Origin: Agromyces atrinae
GTDB lineage: Bacteria; Actinomycetota; Actinomycetes; Actinomycetales; Microbacteriaceae
Assembly (NCBI RefSeq): GCF_013407835.1
Contig: NZ_JACCBI010000001.1
Location: 620,001 to 684,000, forward strand
Direction: 5' to 3'
DNA: 64,000 bases
In this document: in pieces, positions 35,923 through 44,089 of the stretch
Layout of the letters: each line of letters opens with the position of its first letter
How positions within the stretch are numbered: the stretch's first letter is position 1
The notes under the pieces: generated by a model
Seen by the model: only the letters and a program-made list of their open reading frames with translations
What the model was told of the DNA's origin: nothing
The model's database searches: none
Program-made: the position numbers and the translations under genes

Positions 35923-37635
35923 GTGAGCGCACGGAGTCTGCCCGGACCGGGCCTCACGCTCGCGGAAGACCGCAGTTCGCGACCGAAAGAGCGAGCATCG
36001 CTCGGGCGGGGTCGCCGCTTCGCCGAACTCGCGAGGATCGCTCGGCGCAATGGCCTGCTGCCCTGGCGGAAACTCGACTTCACGACGGATCTCGCCACGG
36101 CCGACCTGCGTGCAGAGCAAGCGGAGGGCCTGCGCCGAGCGCTCGAGCAAGCGGGCGGCGCGTTCGTGAAGCTCGGCCAAGTTCTCTCGACGCGGTCCGA
36201 TCTGCTCCCGCACGAGTACGTGACGGCGCTGTCCCATCTGCAACGCGACGTGGCACCCGCGCCGTGGGTCGATGTGCGTGCGATGCTCGAGACGGATTTC
36301 GGTGCTCCTCTCGATGAGGTGTTCCTCGACTTCGACAGCGAGCCCGTCGCGGCAGCCTCGATCGGTCAGGTCCATCGGGCGACGTTACCGAGCGGCCGAA
36401 CAGTAGCCGTCAAGATCCTTCGCCCGGGAATCGCACCCGAGGTCGAGCGCGACGTCGACATCGCACTCCGATTCGTCTCGTTCATCGACCGCACGTCGGC
36501 GCAAGCACGCATGCTCGGCATTCGCCAGGTGGCCGAGCAGTACGGCGCCGACCTCGTTCGTCAGCTCGACTTCCGCCTGGAGGCACTCAATCTGACCGCC
36601 CTCCGAGCGATGCAAGCGCGGGGTGGGCGCAGCGACGACATCCGTCTTCCCGAACTCGTCGAGTCGCTCTCGAGCGAGCGCGTGCTCGTCATGGAGTTCC
36701 TCGAGGGCGACACGATCACCGCGATCAACAAGCGACCGGGCCCGGTGTCAGCAGAGGTCGCACCCGCACTGCGCTCCGTGCTGCGCTCGTTCGTGCGTCA
36801 GATCGTCTTCGACGGCATCTACCACTCCGACCTCCACCCCGGCAACATCATGATCCTGCCGGACGGCCAGCCCGCTCTCGTCGACTTCGGATCCGTGGGT
36901 CGACTCGATCTGCAGCTGCGCGAGTCGGTGCAGGAGCTGCTCATCGCCTACCTGCAATCCGACAATCAACTCATCGCCGACGGCCTGCTGACCCTCGCGC
37001 GTCTCCGTGACGGTGCCGACGAGGAGGCGTTCCGCCGAGAGCTCAGTGCGTTCGTGGCGTTCGAGTTGGGCCCGGGTGCGCGCATCAGCGTGGCCACGGT
37101 CGACGCCGCCGTCGCGATCTTCGTGCGCTACGGCATGTCGGTACCCGCCGAGCTCATCGCCGCCGGACGCGGCTTCGCGGTGCTCGAGGGGTCACTGCGT
37201 TCGACGCTTCCCGACTTCGACATCCTCGAAGAGGCCCGGGCTCTCGCCGCCGAGCAGATCCGCGATCAGATGTCTCCGCGGAGGCTCCGCGAGACACTGA
37301 CCACCGAGCTCCTCGCACTGCTGCCCGGCGTCAGGCGTCTGCCGAGGCGCATCGACCGCATCGGGCACGCGCTCGAGACCGGCGATCTGAACGTCAACAT
37401 TCGATTGCTCGCCGACCACCGAGACCGTCGACTGCTGCGCGGGCTCATCCGCCAGCTGTCGCTCACCGTCGTCGGCGTCGTCGCCGGCGTGTCATCCGTC
37501 GGCTATCTCACGACCCCGGAACCGGCGGGAGACGTCGCCGTCCAGCCCGCGGTCGCGGGTCTCTGGCTCGGTATCGGCGCCATCGTCGCCTTCGCGGCAG
37601 CAGGAATCGATGCGCTGCGGGGCCGCCGCCGGTGA
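35923..37635 (+). CDS. ABC1/UbiB-family atypical kinase
   Basis: 570 residues, AarF/UbiB/COQ8 family. Family motifs: EQAGGAFVKLGQVLSTR (the KxGQ motif), AAASIGQVHRATLPSG (Ala-rich loop replacing the glycine loop), VAVKILRPG, HSDLHPGNIMI (catalytic loop) and VDFGSVG. Two C-terminal membrane helices (about 528-545 and 551-568) anchor it. These proteins act as ATPases/kinases in isoprenoid-quinone or lipid handling. GTG start with GGAGG 6 nt before. Confidence 0.9.
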   Translation: MSARSLPGPGLTLAEDRSSRPKERASLGRGRRFAELARIARRNGLLPWRKLDFTTDLATADLRAEQAEGLRRALEQAGGAFVKLGQVLSTRSDLLPHEYVTALSHLQRDVAPAPWVDVRAMLETDFGAPLDEVFLDFDSEPVAAASIGQVHRATLPSGRTVAVKILRPGIAPEVERDVDIALRFVSFIDRTSAQARMLGIRQVAEQYGADLVRQLDFRLEALNLTALRAMQARGGRSDDIRLPELVESLSSERVLVMEFLEGDTITAINKRPGPVSAEVAPALRSVLRSFVRQIVFDGIYHSDLHPGNIMILPDGQPALVDFGSVGRLDLQLRESVQELLIAYLQSDNQLIADGLLTLARLRDGADEEAFRRELSAFVAFELGPGARISVATVDAAVAIFVRYGMSVPAELIAAGRGFAVLEGSLRSTLPDFDILEEARALAAEQIRDQMSPRRLRETLTTELLALLPGVRRLPRRIDRIGHALETGDLNVNIRLLADHRDRRLLRGLIRQLSLTVVGVVAGVSSVGYLTTPEPAGDVAVQPAVAGLWLGIGAIVAFAAAGIDALRGRRR

Positions 37636-37656
37636 TCGACGACGGCCACCGCGTGG

Positions 37657-38148
37657 TCAGGCGTCGGTCGCCACGTCTCGGATGAAGTCGCGCACGTGCT
37701 CGGAGAGCACGGCGATTCGGCGGCGACGCTCGGCCTCGACGTCGAAGCCGACGTAGGCGAGCGGGGGCCGCCGACGTACGTTCGTCGAGCACTCGAAGTT
37801 GGCGCACACGAGCGTACCGATCGTGTTGCCCATGCGTCCCGCGCGGCCCGCGCGCTTGGCGATGAACATGATGACGTCGTTCGGCAGGTGGATGTCCTCG
37901 CACCATGAACATTGCGGCCGAGAGCGGACCTGTCCCGAGGCGCGACGGAGCAGCGCCCCCGTCGGGACGCCGTCGATCTCGACGACGACGTAGCCCACAT
38001 CGGCGAGCTTGCGGTCGCGCCAGGCGATGAAGTCGAGGCCGTCCCAGTCGATCGAGTCGACGTCGGACGGGGGAGTGATCGACTGTCGCTCGCGGAGCGA
38101 CGTGTTGATGAAGCTGGATCGAAGGTCGTCCAGGGTGAGTTTCTGCAT
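37657..38148 (-). CDS. FBP-domain (elongation factor G-binding, FusB-like) protein
   Basis: 163 residues. The C-terminal half has the treble-clef zinc-binding FBP domain: CSWC (Cys80, Cys83) and CANFEC (Cys115, Cys120), with FIAKRAGRAGRMGNTIGTLVC between. FusB/FusC proteins of this fold bind EF-G and free it from fusidic-acid-stalled ribosomes; actinobacterial homologues are widespread but little studied, so drug resistance is an inference. It lies behind a 115-nt leader with a candidate leader peptide and hairpins, and is divergent from the HelD-type gene. RBS is weak (AGGA about 9 nt before ATG), which suits control by leader structure. Confidence 0.85.
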   Translation of the reverse strand: MQKLTLDDLRSSFINTSLRERQSITPPSDVDSIDWDGLDFIAWRDRKLADVGYVVVEIDGVPTGALLRRASGQVRSRPQCSWCEDIHLPNDVIMFIAKRAGRAGRMGNTIGTLVCANFECSTNVRRRPPLAYVGFDVEAERRRRIAVLSEHVRDFIRDVATDA

Positions 38149-38223
38149 GAGGAGAGTCCTGAGAACATGCCGACGCGCGACGAGCGGTCGGCGAGAGGTC
38201 GGAGAGAAGAGGCGTCACAACGA

Positions 38224-38262
38224 CACGAGTGCGTGGTGACGAAGCGAGCGCTGGCGCTCGTG
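38224..38262 (-). promoter_or_regulatory. possible attenuator: mutually exclusive hairpins before the FBP gene
   Basis: Just after the leader-peptide stop, CGAGCG (plus-strand 38245-38250) can pair with CGCTCG (38255-38260). The same right arm, CTCGTG (38257-38262), can instead pair with CACGAG (38224-38229), extended by two more pairs past a mismatch. The two stems cannot coexist. The first begins 2 nt past the leader stop codon, where a stalled ribosome would block it. Confidence 0.4.
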
Positions 38263-38263
38263 A

Positions 38264-38359
38264 TCAGCGAGGAAGGGGGCTGACTCTCGGACCGGCGTGA
38301 AGGGCGCCGACAACCTCCGATCGCCCGACGGGCAACTCGAGGAGGGTGGTGGTGGTCAC
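38264..38359 (-). CDS. candidate leader peptide upstream of the FBP gene
   Basis: A 31-codon frame starting with GTG at 38359 and ending TGA at 38264-38266; the peptide begins MTTTTLLELPVGRSE and ends SPLPR. The GTG is exactly 6 nt after a TAGACT -10 box, the same leaderless geometry used by genuine genes in this window. Four consecutive ACC codons and several Pro/Arg/Leu codons near the end are the kind of features that make drug-sensitive ribosomes stall. No homology is known to me. The coding claim rests on the start geometry and location only. Confidence 0.5.
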   Translation of the reverse strand: MTTTTLLELPVGRSEVVGALHAGPRVSPLPR

Positions 38360-38365
38360 CCGCCG

Positions 38366-38371
38366 AGTCTA
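38366..38371 (-). promoter_or_regulatory. -10 box of the leader peptide/FBP transcript
   Basis: TAGACT on the minus strand with a 6-nt spacer (CGGCGG) to the leader-peptide GTG. No consensus -35 is seen. Confidence 0.55.
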
Positions 38372-38428
38372 TCGAGACGGCGGGAGGGCGCGACCGTGTG
38401 CCTGCACGTCCAGTTTAACGTCGGGGGA

Positions 38429-38447
38429 GGGGCTTGCCGCAAGGCCC
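38429..38447 (+). promoter_or_regulatory. rifamycin-associated element (RAE)
   Basis: GGGGCTTGCCGCAAGGCCC is an imperfect inverted repeat. It matches, from memory, the 19-bp RAE published upstream of rifamycin-inducible genes (GGGGCTTGCGGCAAGGCCC) at all but the central base. It ends 4 nt before the GGAGG of the HelD-type helicase gene, which is one of the known RAE-associated families (HelR). It also lies about 60 nt upstream of the divergent leader-peptide promoter. Confidence 0.8.
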
Positions 38448-38463
38448 CCACGGAGGCACAGAA

Positions 38464-40611
38464 TTGTCGATCGTGACGACCGGAACCCGTGCCTTCGACC
38501 TCCCTGATCGGCTCAGCGCGAAGCGTGAGCCTGCTCGAATCGAAGCCGATGAGGCGCACTTCCAGGCCATCGCGGAGTGTCGGGAACAGTCGGTCTCCGA
38601 GCTCGTCGACCGGCTCGCGATCGAGCGGCGCTCGGCCGGAGGCATCGGGCAGCAGGCGATGGATCGAGACATCGAGATCCATCGCCTCACGGCACGCCTT
38701 CGCGTTCTCCGGCGATTCACCCTCGACGCCTGCCTCGGCCGGATCGTGACGGCCGACGATCCTGAGCCGCTCTACATCGGGCGATTCGGTCTGACCGACC
38801 GCGATGGGCGACGTCTGCTCATCGATTGGCGTGCTCCGGCTGCGGCGCCGTTCTTCGCGGCGACGCTCGCGCATCCGCTCGGCGTGGTCAGTCGGCGCCG
38901 CTATCGCTGGACGCGCGGACTCGTCAGCGACTACTGGGACGAGGTCTTCAGCTTCGAGGAGGCATCGGAGGCGGCGTCGCCCGACGATCAGTCGGCATTC
39001 ATCGCGAGCCTCGGCCAGAGCCGGTCGCCGCGCATGCGCGATGTGCTCGGCACGATCCAGGCCGACCAGGACGCCGTCATCCGAGCGGGGTCTCGAGGGG
39101 CTCTCGTCGTCGACGGCGGACCGGGTACGGGTAAGACGGTCGTCGCGCTGCACCGGGCCGCGTACCTTCTCTACTCGGATCCGCGTCTGGACGCCCGGCG
39201 CGGGGGAGTGCTCGTCGTCGGGCCGCACCAGCCGTACCTCGCCTACGTGTCGGACGTGCTGCCGAACCTCGGCGAAGAGGGCGTTCAGACGTGCACGCTG
39301 CGCGACCTCGTCGTGGAGGGAGCAGGTGCGGTCGTCGAGGCCGACGCGGATGTCGCGAGGCTCAAGGAATCACTCAATGCGGACGACGTCATCGCGCGCG
39401 CCGTCAAGCGGTATGAACAGCCTCCGCGCGACGGCGTTCTCGTCGAGACACCGTGGGCGGACGTGTGGCTGAGTGCGAGCGACTGGGCCGTCGCCTTCGA
39501 TGCCGCCGAGCCGGATGCCTCTCACAACGACGCCCGCGAGCAGGTCTGGGACGAGCTCATCGCGATCGCTGCGGAGGGGCTGGATGACGAGGTGCCGAGC
39601 GACCGCGCTCGGAGCATCATCGCGAAGAATGCCGACCTCCGCGCGGCATTCTCGCGCGCCTGGCCCCTCCTCGATCCCGCCGGAATCGTCGCCGACCTCT
39701 GGGCTGCGCCCGACTACCTCCGGGAGTGCGCGCCGGTGCTCGATGACGTCGAGCGCGGTCTCCTGTGGCGGACGCGAGGAGGGCCATGGACCGACGCCGA
39801 CCTTCCGCTGCTCGATGCGGCCCGACAAAGGTTCGGCGACCCGGAAGCGGAGAAGCGTGCACATCTGCGCGCCGCGGCCCTCGCCGCGGATCAGGAGCAA
39901 CGTGATCGGGTGATCGACGACTTGATCGCGGCCGACGATTCGGAGTTGCTGCTCATGTCGATGTTGCGAGGGCAGGACACGAAGAACTCCCTCGTCGACG
40001 AGGACGTGGTTCCCCGGGCGATGCCCGACCTTCTCGCCGGACCGTTCGCGCACATCGTGGTGGACGAGGCGCAGGAACTGAACGACGCCCAGTGGCAGAT
40101 GCTGCTCCGACGCTGTCCGTCGCGAAGCTTCACGATCGTCGGAGATCGAGCGCAGGCGCGACACGGCTTCACCGAGACGTGGATCGAGCGACTCGAGCGT
40201 GTCGGCCTCCGCGACATCCATCTCGCGTCGCTCACCATCAACTACCGCACGCCGGAAGAGGTCATGGAGGCCGCAGAGCCCATGATCCGGGCCGAGCTGC
40301 CCGATGCGAACGTGCCGACATCGATTCGCCGGAGCGGACGACCGGTGCGCCGCGGAGTCATCGCAGAGCTCTCGGATCTCCTCGGCGAGTGGCTCGACAC
40401 GCACCCCGACGGGGTCGCGTGCGTCATCGGTGACGAGACCTTCGCGGCGACCGATCGTGTGAGTTCGCTCACGCCCGAGCTCGCGAAGGGGCTCGAGTTC
40501 GATCTCGTCATCGTCGTCGATCCTGCCGCGTTCGGGGCGGGGATCGAGGGCACCGTCGACCGTTACGTCTCGATGACGCGAGCGACGGAGCAGCTCGTCA
40601 TCCTCGACTAG
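38464..40611 (+). CDS. helR: HelD/HelR-type RNA polymerase-associated helicase
   Basis: 715 residues, UvrD/Rep-like superfamily 1 protein of actinobacterial HelD (class II) size. N-terminal helical arm (about 20-90), then a lobe with LIDWRAPAAAPFF. Walker A GGPGTGKTVVALHRAAYL is at about 218, followed by a large insertion, DEAQELND (motif II), GDRAQARHGF (motif III), NYRTPEE (motif IV) and VSMTRATEQL (motif VI). HelD proteins enter the RNA polymerase channels and strip it from DNA; HelR displaces rifamycins and gives tolerance. The symbol is suggested by the RAE just upstream. TTG start at 38464 chosen because GGAGG is 7 nt before it; an upstream in-frame TTG lies inside the RAE. Confidence 0.87.
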   Translation: MSIVTTGTRAFDLPDRLSAKREPARIEADEAHFQAIAECREQSVSELVDRLAIERRSAGGIGQQAMDRDIEIHRLTARLRVLRRFTLDACLGRIVTADDPEPLYIGRFGLTDRDGRRLLIDWRAPAAAPFFAATLAHPLGVVSRRRYRWTRGLVSDYWDEVFSFEEASEAASPDDQSAFIASLGQSRSPRMRDVLGTIQADQDAVIRAGSRGALVVDGGPGTGKTVVALHRAAYLLYSDPRLDARRGGVLVVGPHQPYLAYVSDVLPNLGEEGVQTCTLRDLVVEGAGAVVEADADVARLKESLNADDVIARAVKRYEQPPRDGVLVETPWADVWLSASDWAVAFDAAEPDASHNDAREQVWDELIAIAAEGLDDEVPSDRARSIIAKNADLRAAFSRAWPLLDPAGIVADLWAAPDYLRECAPVLDDVERGLLWRTRGGPWTDADLPLLDAARQRFGDPEAEKRAHLRAAALAADQEQRDRVIDDLIAADDSELLLMSMLRGQDTKNSLVDEDVVPRAMPDLLAGPFAHIVVDEAQELNDAQWQMLLRRCPSRSFTIVGDRAQARHGFTETWIERLERVGLRDIHLASLTINYRTPEEVMEAAEPMIRAELPDANVPTSIRRSGRPVRRGVIAELSDLLGEWLDTHPDGVACVIGDETFAATDRVSSLTPELAKGLEFDLVIVVDPAAFGAGIEGTVDRYVSMTRATEQLVILD

Positions 40612-40707
40612 ATGCTCTCACTGCTCTGCCTTGCGATGATGCCGATTGACGACGGAACCGCCGTCTGGCAGGTTCGACCCCACGACCACACGCACCCGGA
40701 GGCCACC

Positions 40708-41349
40708 ATGGCGGTTCGTATCGATCTCAACATCTCGCTCGACGGCGTGGCGATGCCGACAGGTCAGACCCCGGAGGACCCGATGGGGGAGGACTGGGGG
40801 CGGCTCGTCGCGGATTACGCCGCGACCAGGACTTTTCACGAGCGCGTGTTGCACGACACGTCGGGTGCGGGCACGACCGGAGTCGATGATCGCTACGCGT
40901 CGGCGTACTTCGACGATATCGGCGCGGAGATCATGGGAGCCGCGATGTTCGGCCTGCACACGTACCCGGACGATCCTGACTGGCGGGGCTGGTGGGGAGA
41001 CGAGCCTCCGTTCCATGTTCCGGTGTTCGTACTGACGCACCGCGAGCGTCCGCCGCTCGAGTTCGCGAACGGGACCCGATTCGAGTTCCTCGCGACGTCG
41101 ACGGCGGATGTGCTCGCGCGTGCCCATGAGGTGGCCGGCGGAGCGGACATCCGTATCGGAGGGGGAGTGAGCGTCGCGCGCGACTTCCTCGCCGCGGGGC
41201 TCGTCGATCGACTCCACGTCGGTATCGTTCCCATCGTGCTCGGACGCGGTGTGCGGCTATGGGACGACCTGCGGGAGTTCGATCTCGGATACGAGGTCAC
41301 CTCCGAGGTCGCCGAGAGCGGCGTCATCCACGTGACGTTCTCGCGCTGA
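40708..41349 (+). CDS. dihydrofolate reductase/RibD C-terminal family protein
   Basis: 213 residues of the RibD-C/DHFR-like fold (VRIDLNISLDGVAMP, IMGAAMFGLHTYPDD, VFVLTHRERPPLEF, ADIRIGGGVSVARDFLAAGLVDRLHVGIVPIVLGRGVRL). NADPH-dependent reductases of this group have unknown substrates. ATG with GGAGG 6 nt upstream. It lies 96 bp after the helicase gene, possibly in its transcript. Confidence 0.85.
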   Translation: MAVRIDLNISLDGVAMPTGQTPEDPMGEDWGRLVADYAATRTFHERVLHDTSGAGTTGVDDRYASAYFDDIGAEIMGAAMFGLHTYPDDPDWRGWWGDEPPFHVPVFVLTHRERPPLEFANGTRFEFLATSTADVLARAHEVAGGADIRIGGGVSVARDFLAAGLVDRLHVGIVPIVLGRGVRLWDDLREFDLGYEVTSEVAESGVIHVTFSR

Positions 41350-41363
41350 GGGGAGCGGCACTC

Positions 41364-41798
41364 ATGGCTGTTCGTCGCATGGATCACGTCGGGTACGTCG
41401 TCGACGACCTCGAGTCAGCGGTCGCGTTCTTCGTCGCACTCGGTCTGGAGGTCGAGGGGCGTGCGTCGGTGAGCGGGGAGTGGGCAGACCGTCTCCTCGC
41501 GCTCGACGACGTGCAGACGGATATCGCGGTCGTGCGTACGCCGGATGGTCAGAGTCGCGTCGAGCTGTCGACCTTCCACAACCCTGCCGTGCAGCCGGGC
41601 ATGCCGGACGCCCCGGTCAACGTCACGGGAATCCCGCGACTGACCTTCGTCGTGGATTCTCTCGACGAGACTCTCGAGAACCTCAACCCGCACGGCGCGC
41701 GGCTCGTCGGCGATATCGCGCGCTACGAGGATGTCTGTCGCTATTGCTACGTGCGCGGACCCGCGGGCGTCATCATCGGGATCGTCGAGGAGTTCTGA
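41364..41798 (+). CDS. VOC family (glyoxalase-like) protein
   Basis: 144 residues with two beta-alpha-beta-beta-beta modules (MDHVGYVVDDLESAVAFF, RLTFVVDSLDETLENL) and metal-ligand-like His8, Glu in RVELSTF and Glu near the C-terminus. VOC proteins include dioxygenases, epimerases and drug-binding proteins; this one is unassigned. 14 bp after the previous gene, with GGGGAG upstream. Confidence 0.82.
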   Translation: MAVRRMDHVGYVVDDLESAVAFFVALGLEVEGRASVSGEWADRLLALDDVQTDIAVVRTPDGQSRVELSTFHNPAVQPGMPDAPVNVTGIPRLTFVVDSLDETLENLNPHGARLVGDIARYEDVCRYCYVRGPAGVIIGIVEEF

Positions 41799-41811
41799 GT
41801 TCCGGTGCGCG

Positions 41812-42312
41812 TCACGAGCACGCTTCACCGGCGCGGGACTCGAACTCCGGGGGAGTGAGGACGGCGTCGCTGCTCGCTCGCACAGCGGGCGTGAGGACGA
41901 ATCCAGGCTCGACGGCCGCGAGATCGGCTGCGCTGAAGTACGCAGAGTGGGCAGTGCCGTTCTGACCGTACGCCATGAGCTCGTAGAGGATGTCGGACCG
42001 AACTGAGCTTTCCTCGAAGGGGAGAGGGATGTCCACCGAGTCGATCACTGTCGTGGGAAGTGGCGCGAGCTCGTCACGCACGCTCGCCCACCGGCCGTCA
42101 TCGGGTTTGTCATGTTCGGGAACCGGATAGGAATTGATCGCCCTCAGTGCGATCGAATCGACGGATTCCTCGCAGATGCGAATCATCACGGTGAGCGAGC
42201 CGTCGTCCTGACGGGCGATTCCGAGCGTGCCGATCACTGCTGGACCGCACGAGGTCAGCGCGACCATCAGCGCGCATGCGACAGGCGCCGCGAGGAGTGA
42301 TCTGCGTTTCAC
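41812..42312 (-). CDS. hypothetical lipoprotein
   Basis: 166 residues. A signal peptide MKRRSLLAAPVACALMVALTSC ends in the lipobox LTSC, so the mature protein is likely lipid-anchored outside the membrane. The rest (IARQDDGSLTVMIRICEES ... YSAADLA-like) has no recognised domain. The GTG at 42312 places the signal peptide at the N-terminus; the frame is open further upstream without a sensible start. Confidence 0.7.
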   Translation of the reverse strand: MKRRSLLAAPVACALMVALTSCGPAVIGTLGIARQDDGSLTVMIRICEESVDSIALRAINSYPVPEHDKPDDGRWASVRDELAPLPTTVIDSVDIPLPFEESSVRSDILYELMAYGQNGTAHSAYFSAADLAAVEPGFVLTPAVRASSDAVLTPPEFESRAGEACS

Positions 42313-42406
42313 GTCTTCGCCGTACGAGTTGGTCAGCGGTGGCACGTGCTCTGTGACGGAATCGTGAGGTGGAGGCGCGGCGATGAGAAGGGACGGAATT
42401 GCTTTG

Positions 42407-42440
42407 TTGACATAATGTGCATTATCGGACACATTAGGAT
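42407..42440. promoter_or_regulatory. AT-rich nested palindromes with promoter-like boxes
   Basis: TTGACA (42407-42412) is followed by ATAATG-TG-CATTAT, and TAATGTG pairs with CACATTA (42430-42436); TAGGAT lies at 42435-42440. It marks the edge of the lower-GC island and could be an operator/promoter for the TIR locus or a scar of insertion. The 210-bp gap 42313-42526 holds nothing else recognisable. Confidence 0.4.
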
Positions 42441-42526
42441 CGAAAGAAGCGGGGCTGTGGTCGACTGACAAGTCAGTGCTTCGCGCATGGTCTCGATCCT
42501 AGGTTTCGGGCGAGAAATCTGATGCG

Positions 42527-42931
42527 GTGATCGTCGAGCGTCATCTGCGGAAGCTCGCTCGCCCGATGGCCGTAAAACGCAGCAGAACGGTTGTCGGACA
42601 CACCGGTGCTCGGTACCGCCCAATCATTCAGGTGCCCGCCAAGAACGGCGGAGTTCGCTCCGGGGTGTTCGTGAGGCGGTACTGGGAGCAAGTCGCTGTG
42701 CCCGAGCAGATTGAATGGCGCACGGTCGACGTCATTGACTCAATTACAGGCGCGATCGACACCGAATTTTGCGAAATCGAGGTGCCCGCGCACATCCGGA
42801 CGATCCGACGTCGTTCGATCGGCTCCTACACGGGTGGATCCGGGTTCCTCATCGTCAACGACGGCCGTGTGACAGGTGGAGACATCGTGCGGCTTCTCGC
42901 CAGCTCGCGCGATTGGACCCTTGCGGCGTAG
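42527..42931 (+). CDS. hypothetical protein beside the TIR gene
   Basis: 134 residues from GTG 42527, or 121 from ATG 42566 (MAVKRSRTVVGHTG). No recognised domain. Contains RYRPIIQVPAKNGG, EWRTVDVIDSITGAIDTEFCEIEVP and GSGFLIVNDGRVTGGDIVRLL. A TAGGTT box lies at 42500-42505. Only 59 bp separate it from the TIR gene on the same strand, so they are probably one operon. Weaker GC bias at third positions than the flanking genes. Confidence 0.55.
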   Translation: MIVERHLRKLARPMAVKRSRTVVGHTGARYRPIIQVPAKNGGVRSGVFVRRYWEQVAVPEQIEWRTVDVIDSITGAIDTEFCEIEVPAHIRTIRRRSIGSYTGGSGFLIVNDGRVTGGDIVRLLASSRDWTLAA

Positions 42932-42990
42932 TCGATCTGTAACCAGTTAAGGGACGAGTGAGACGCGACGATCGTCGGTACCGTCGAAAG

Positions 42991-44088
42991 ATGAGCGAAG
43001 ACGCCGAACTTGAAGTTCAGGGATTCATTAGTTACAACCGAGCGGATAACGCCGGGTTTGCCAATGTCGTAGACCAGATCAAAACTGACCTCGAGCAGCG
43101 TTTTCATGCGTCGACGGGCAGACGGCTAAAGATCTTCTTGGATAGGGAGTCCATCGGCTGGGGTGCAGACTGGCGCGCGAGTATTTCAGGGAGCGTCAAG
43201 GGCGCCACGTTCTTCATCCCTATCGTTTCGCAGCGATACTTCGAAAGTCCTGCCTGTAAGGAAGAGCTGCTCCTGTTCCATGAGAACGCGAAGAACCTTG
43301 GCGTAACGCGCCTCATCCTTCCAATCGTTCTCACGGGCGCTGAGCGGATATCGCCTGAAGACGATCGCGAGGAAGTGCAGATCGTTGAGCAGCTGAACTA
43401 CAAGAACGTCGAACCTGCCTGGCTCGCCGGTTATGACTCCGCCGAGTGGCGGCGTGCCATCTACGAGATGGTGAAGCATCTTGAGGAAGCTCTCCAGCTT
43501 GCAGAAACTCACCTCGCTGAACAGGAATCTGCGATAGCTACTGTCGTCGGACTCGGCGAACCTGATGATGATGATGTCGTTGTAGCTGATTCTCTTGAGC
43601 TGTCGAAGGATATCGAACGTCTGACTGAACTCACCGGTCAGATACCGGGCGTGATGACCGACTTCACATCGGCGGCTACTGCAGCTGCGAACGGAATTGA
43701 GGGTAAGACGCTCACAACCACCCAGAAGCAAGCAGCTGCGGTACGCCTAGCTCACGATCTCAAAACTCCTGCGCTAAATCTTGAGCAGCTGGGGCGAGAG
43801 TTCGAGGCGACGGCGGTTTCGACTGATGCTCGACTTCGAGCCGTCGCTGAGGAGCTCCGTTCGTTGAATCTCGCTTCTGCCGAAGACCAACTTGAGCGAA
43901 CTCTCGCTGAGCTCCGCAGTATCGAGGGGCTGCGTGCGGTCGTCAGCCAATTCGAGGAACCCATCCAACAGCTTCGGTATGTCGCGACTGCGAACGTCAG
44001 CATTAGAAAGAGCGTGCAGCCAGCGATCAATGGTTTCCAGGCAATCTCGAGCGCCATCTCGACGATAGATAGCTGGAAGACGGTCTAA
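42991..44088 (+). CDS. TIR-domain protein with helical C-terminus
   Basis: 365 residues. Residues 10-140 are a TIR domain: GFISYNRADN (strand A), LKIFLDRESIGWGADW (BB loop region), ATFFIPIVSQRYFES and SPACKEEL, whose CxxE glutamate (Glu92) is the catalytic residue of NAD-cleaving TIRs. Residues about 190-360 are almost all alpha-helical with heptad-like Leu/Ala (LRAVAEELRSLNLASAEDQL), suggesting a coiled-coil oligomerisation or sensing part. Bacterial TIR proteins of this kind are often antiphage effectors. The codon use is less GC-rich than its surroundings. A GTG 11 codons earlier (42958) is an alternative start. Confidence 0.85.
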   Translation: MSEDAELEVQGFISYNRADNAGFANVVDQIKTDLEQRFHASTGRRLKIFLDRESIGWGADWRASISGSVKGATFFIPIVSQRYFESPACKEELLLFHENAKNLGVTRLILPIVLTGAERISPEDDREEVQIVEQLNYKNVEPAWLAGYDSAEWRRAIYEMVKHLEEALQLAETHLAEQESAIATVVGLGEPDDDDVVVADSLELSKDIERLTELTGQIPGVMTDFTSAATAAANGIEGKTLTTTQKQAAAVRLAHDLKTPALNLEQLGREFEATAVSTDARLRAVAEELRSLNLASAEDQLERTLAELRSIEGLRAVVSQFEEPIQQLRYVATANVSIRKSVQPAINGFQAISSAISTIDSWKTV

Positions 44089-44089
44089 C

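Noticed and set aside
38149..38463. WhiB7-type promoter for the FBP gene
   Set aside because: An AT-rich patch (TTAAAC near 38413) exists but lies too far from the expected position just upstream of the -35 of the minus-strand promoter.
40655..40690. tRNA-like GGTTCGACCCC segment after the helicase gene
   Set aside because: Only a T-loop-like string is present; no acceptor stem, D-arm or anticodon arm can be formed around it.
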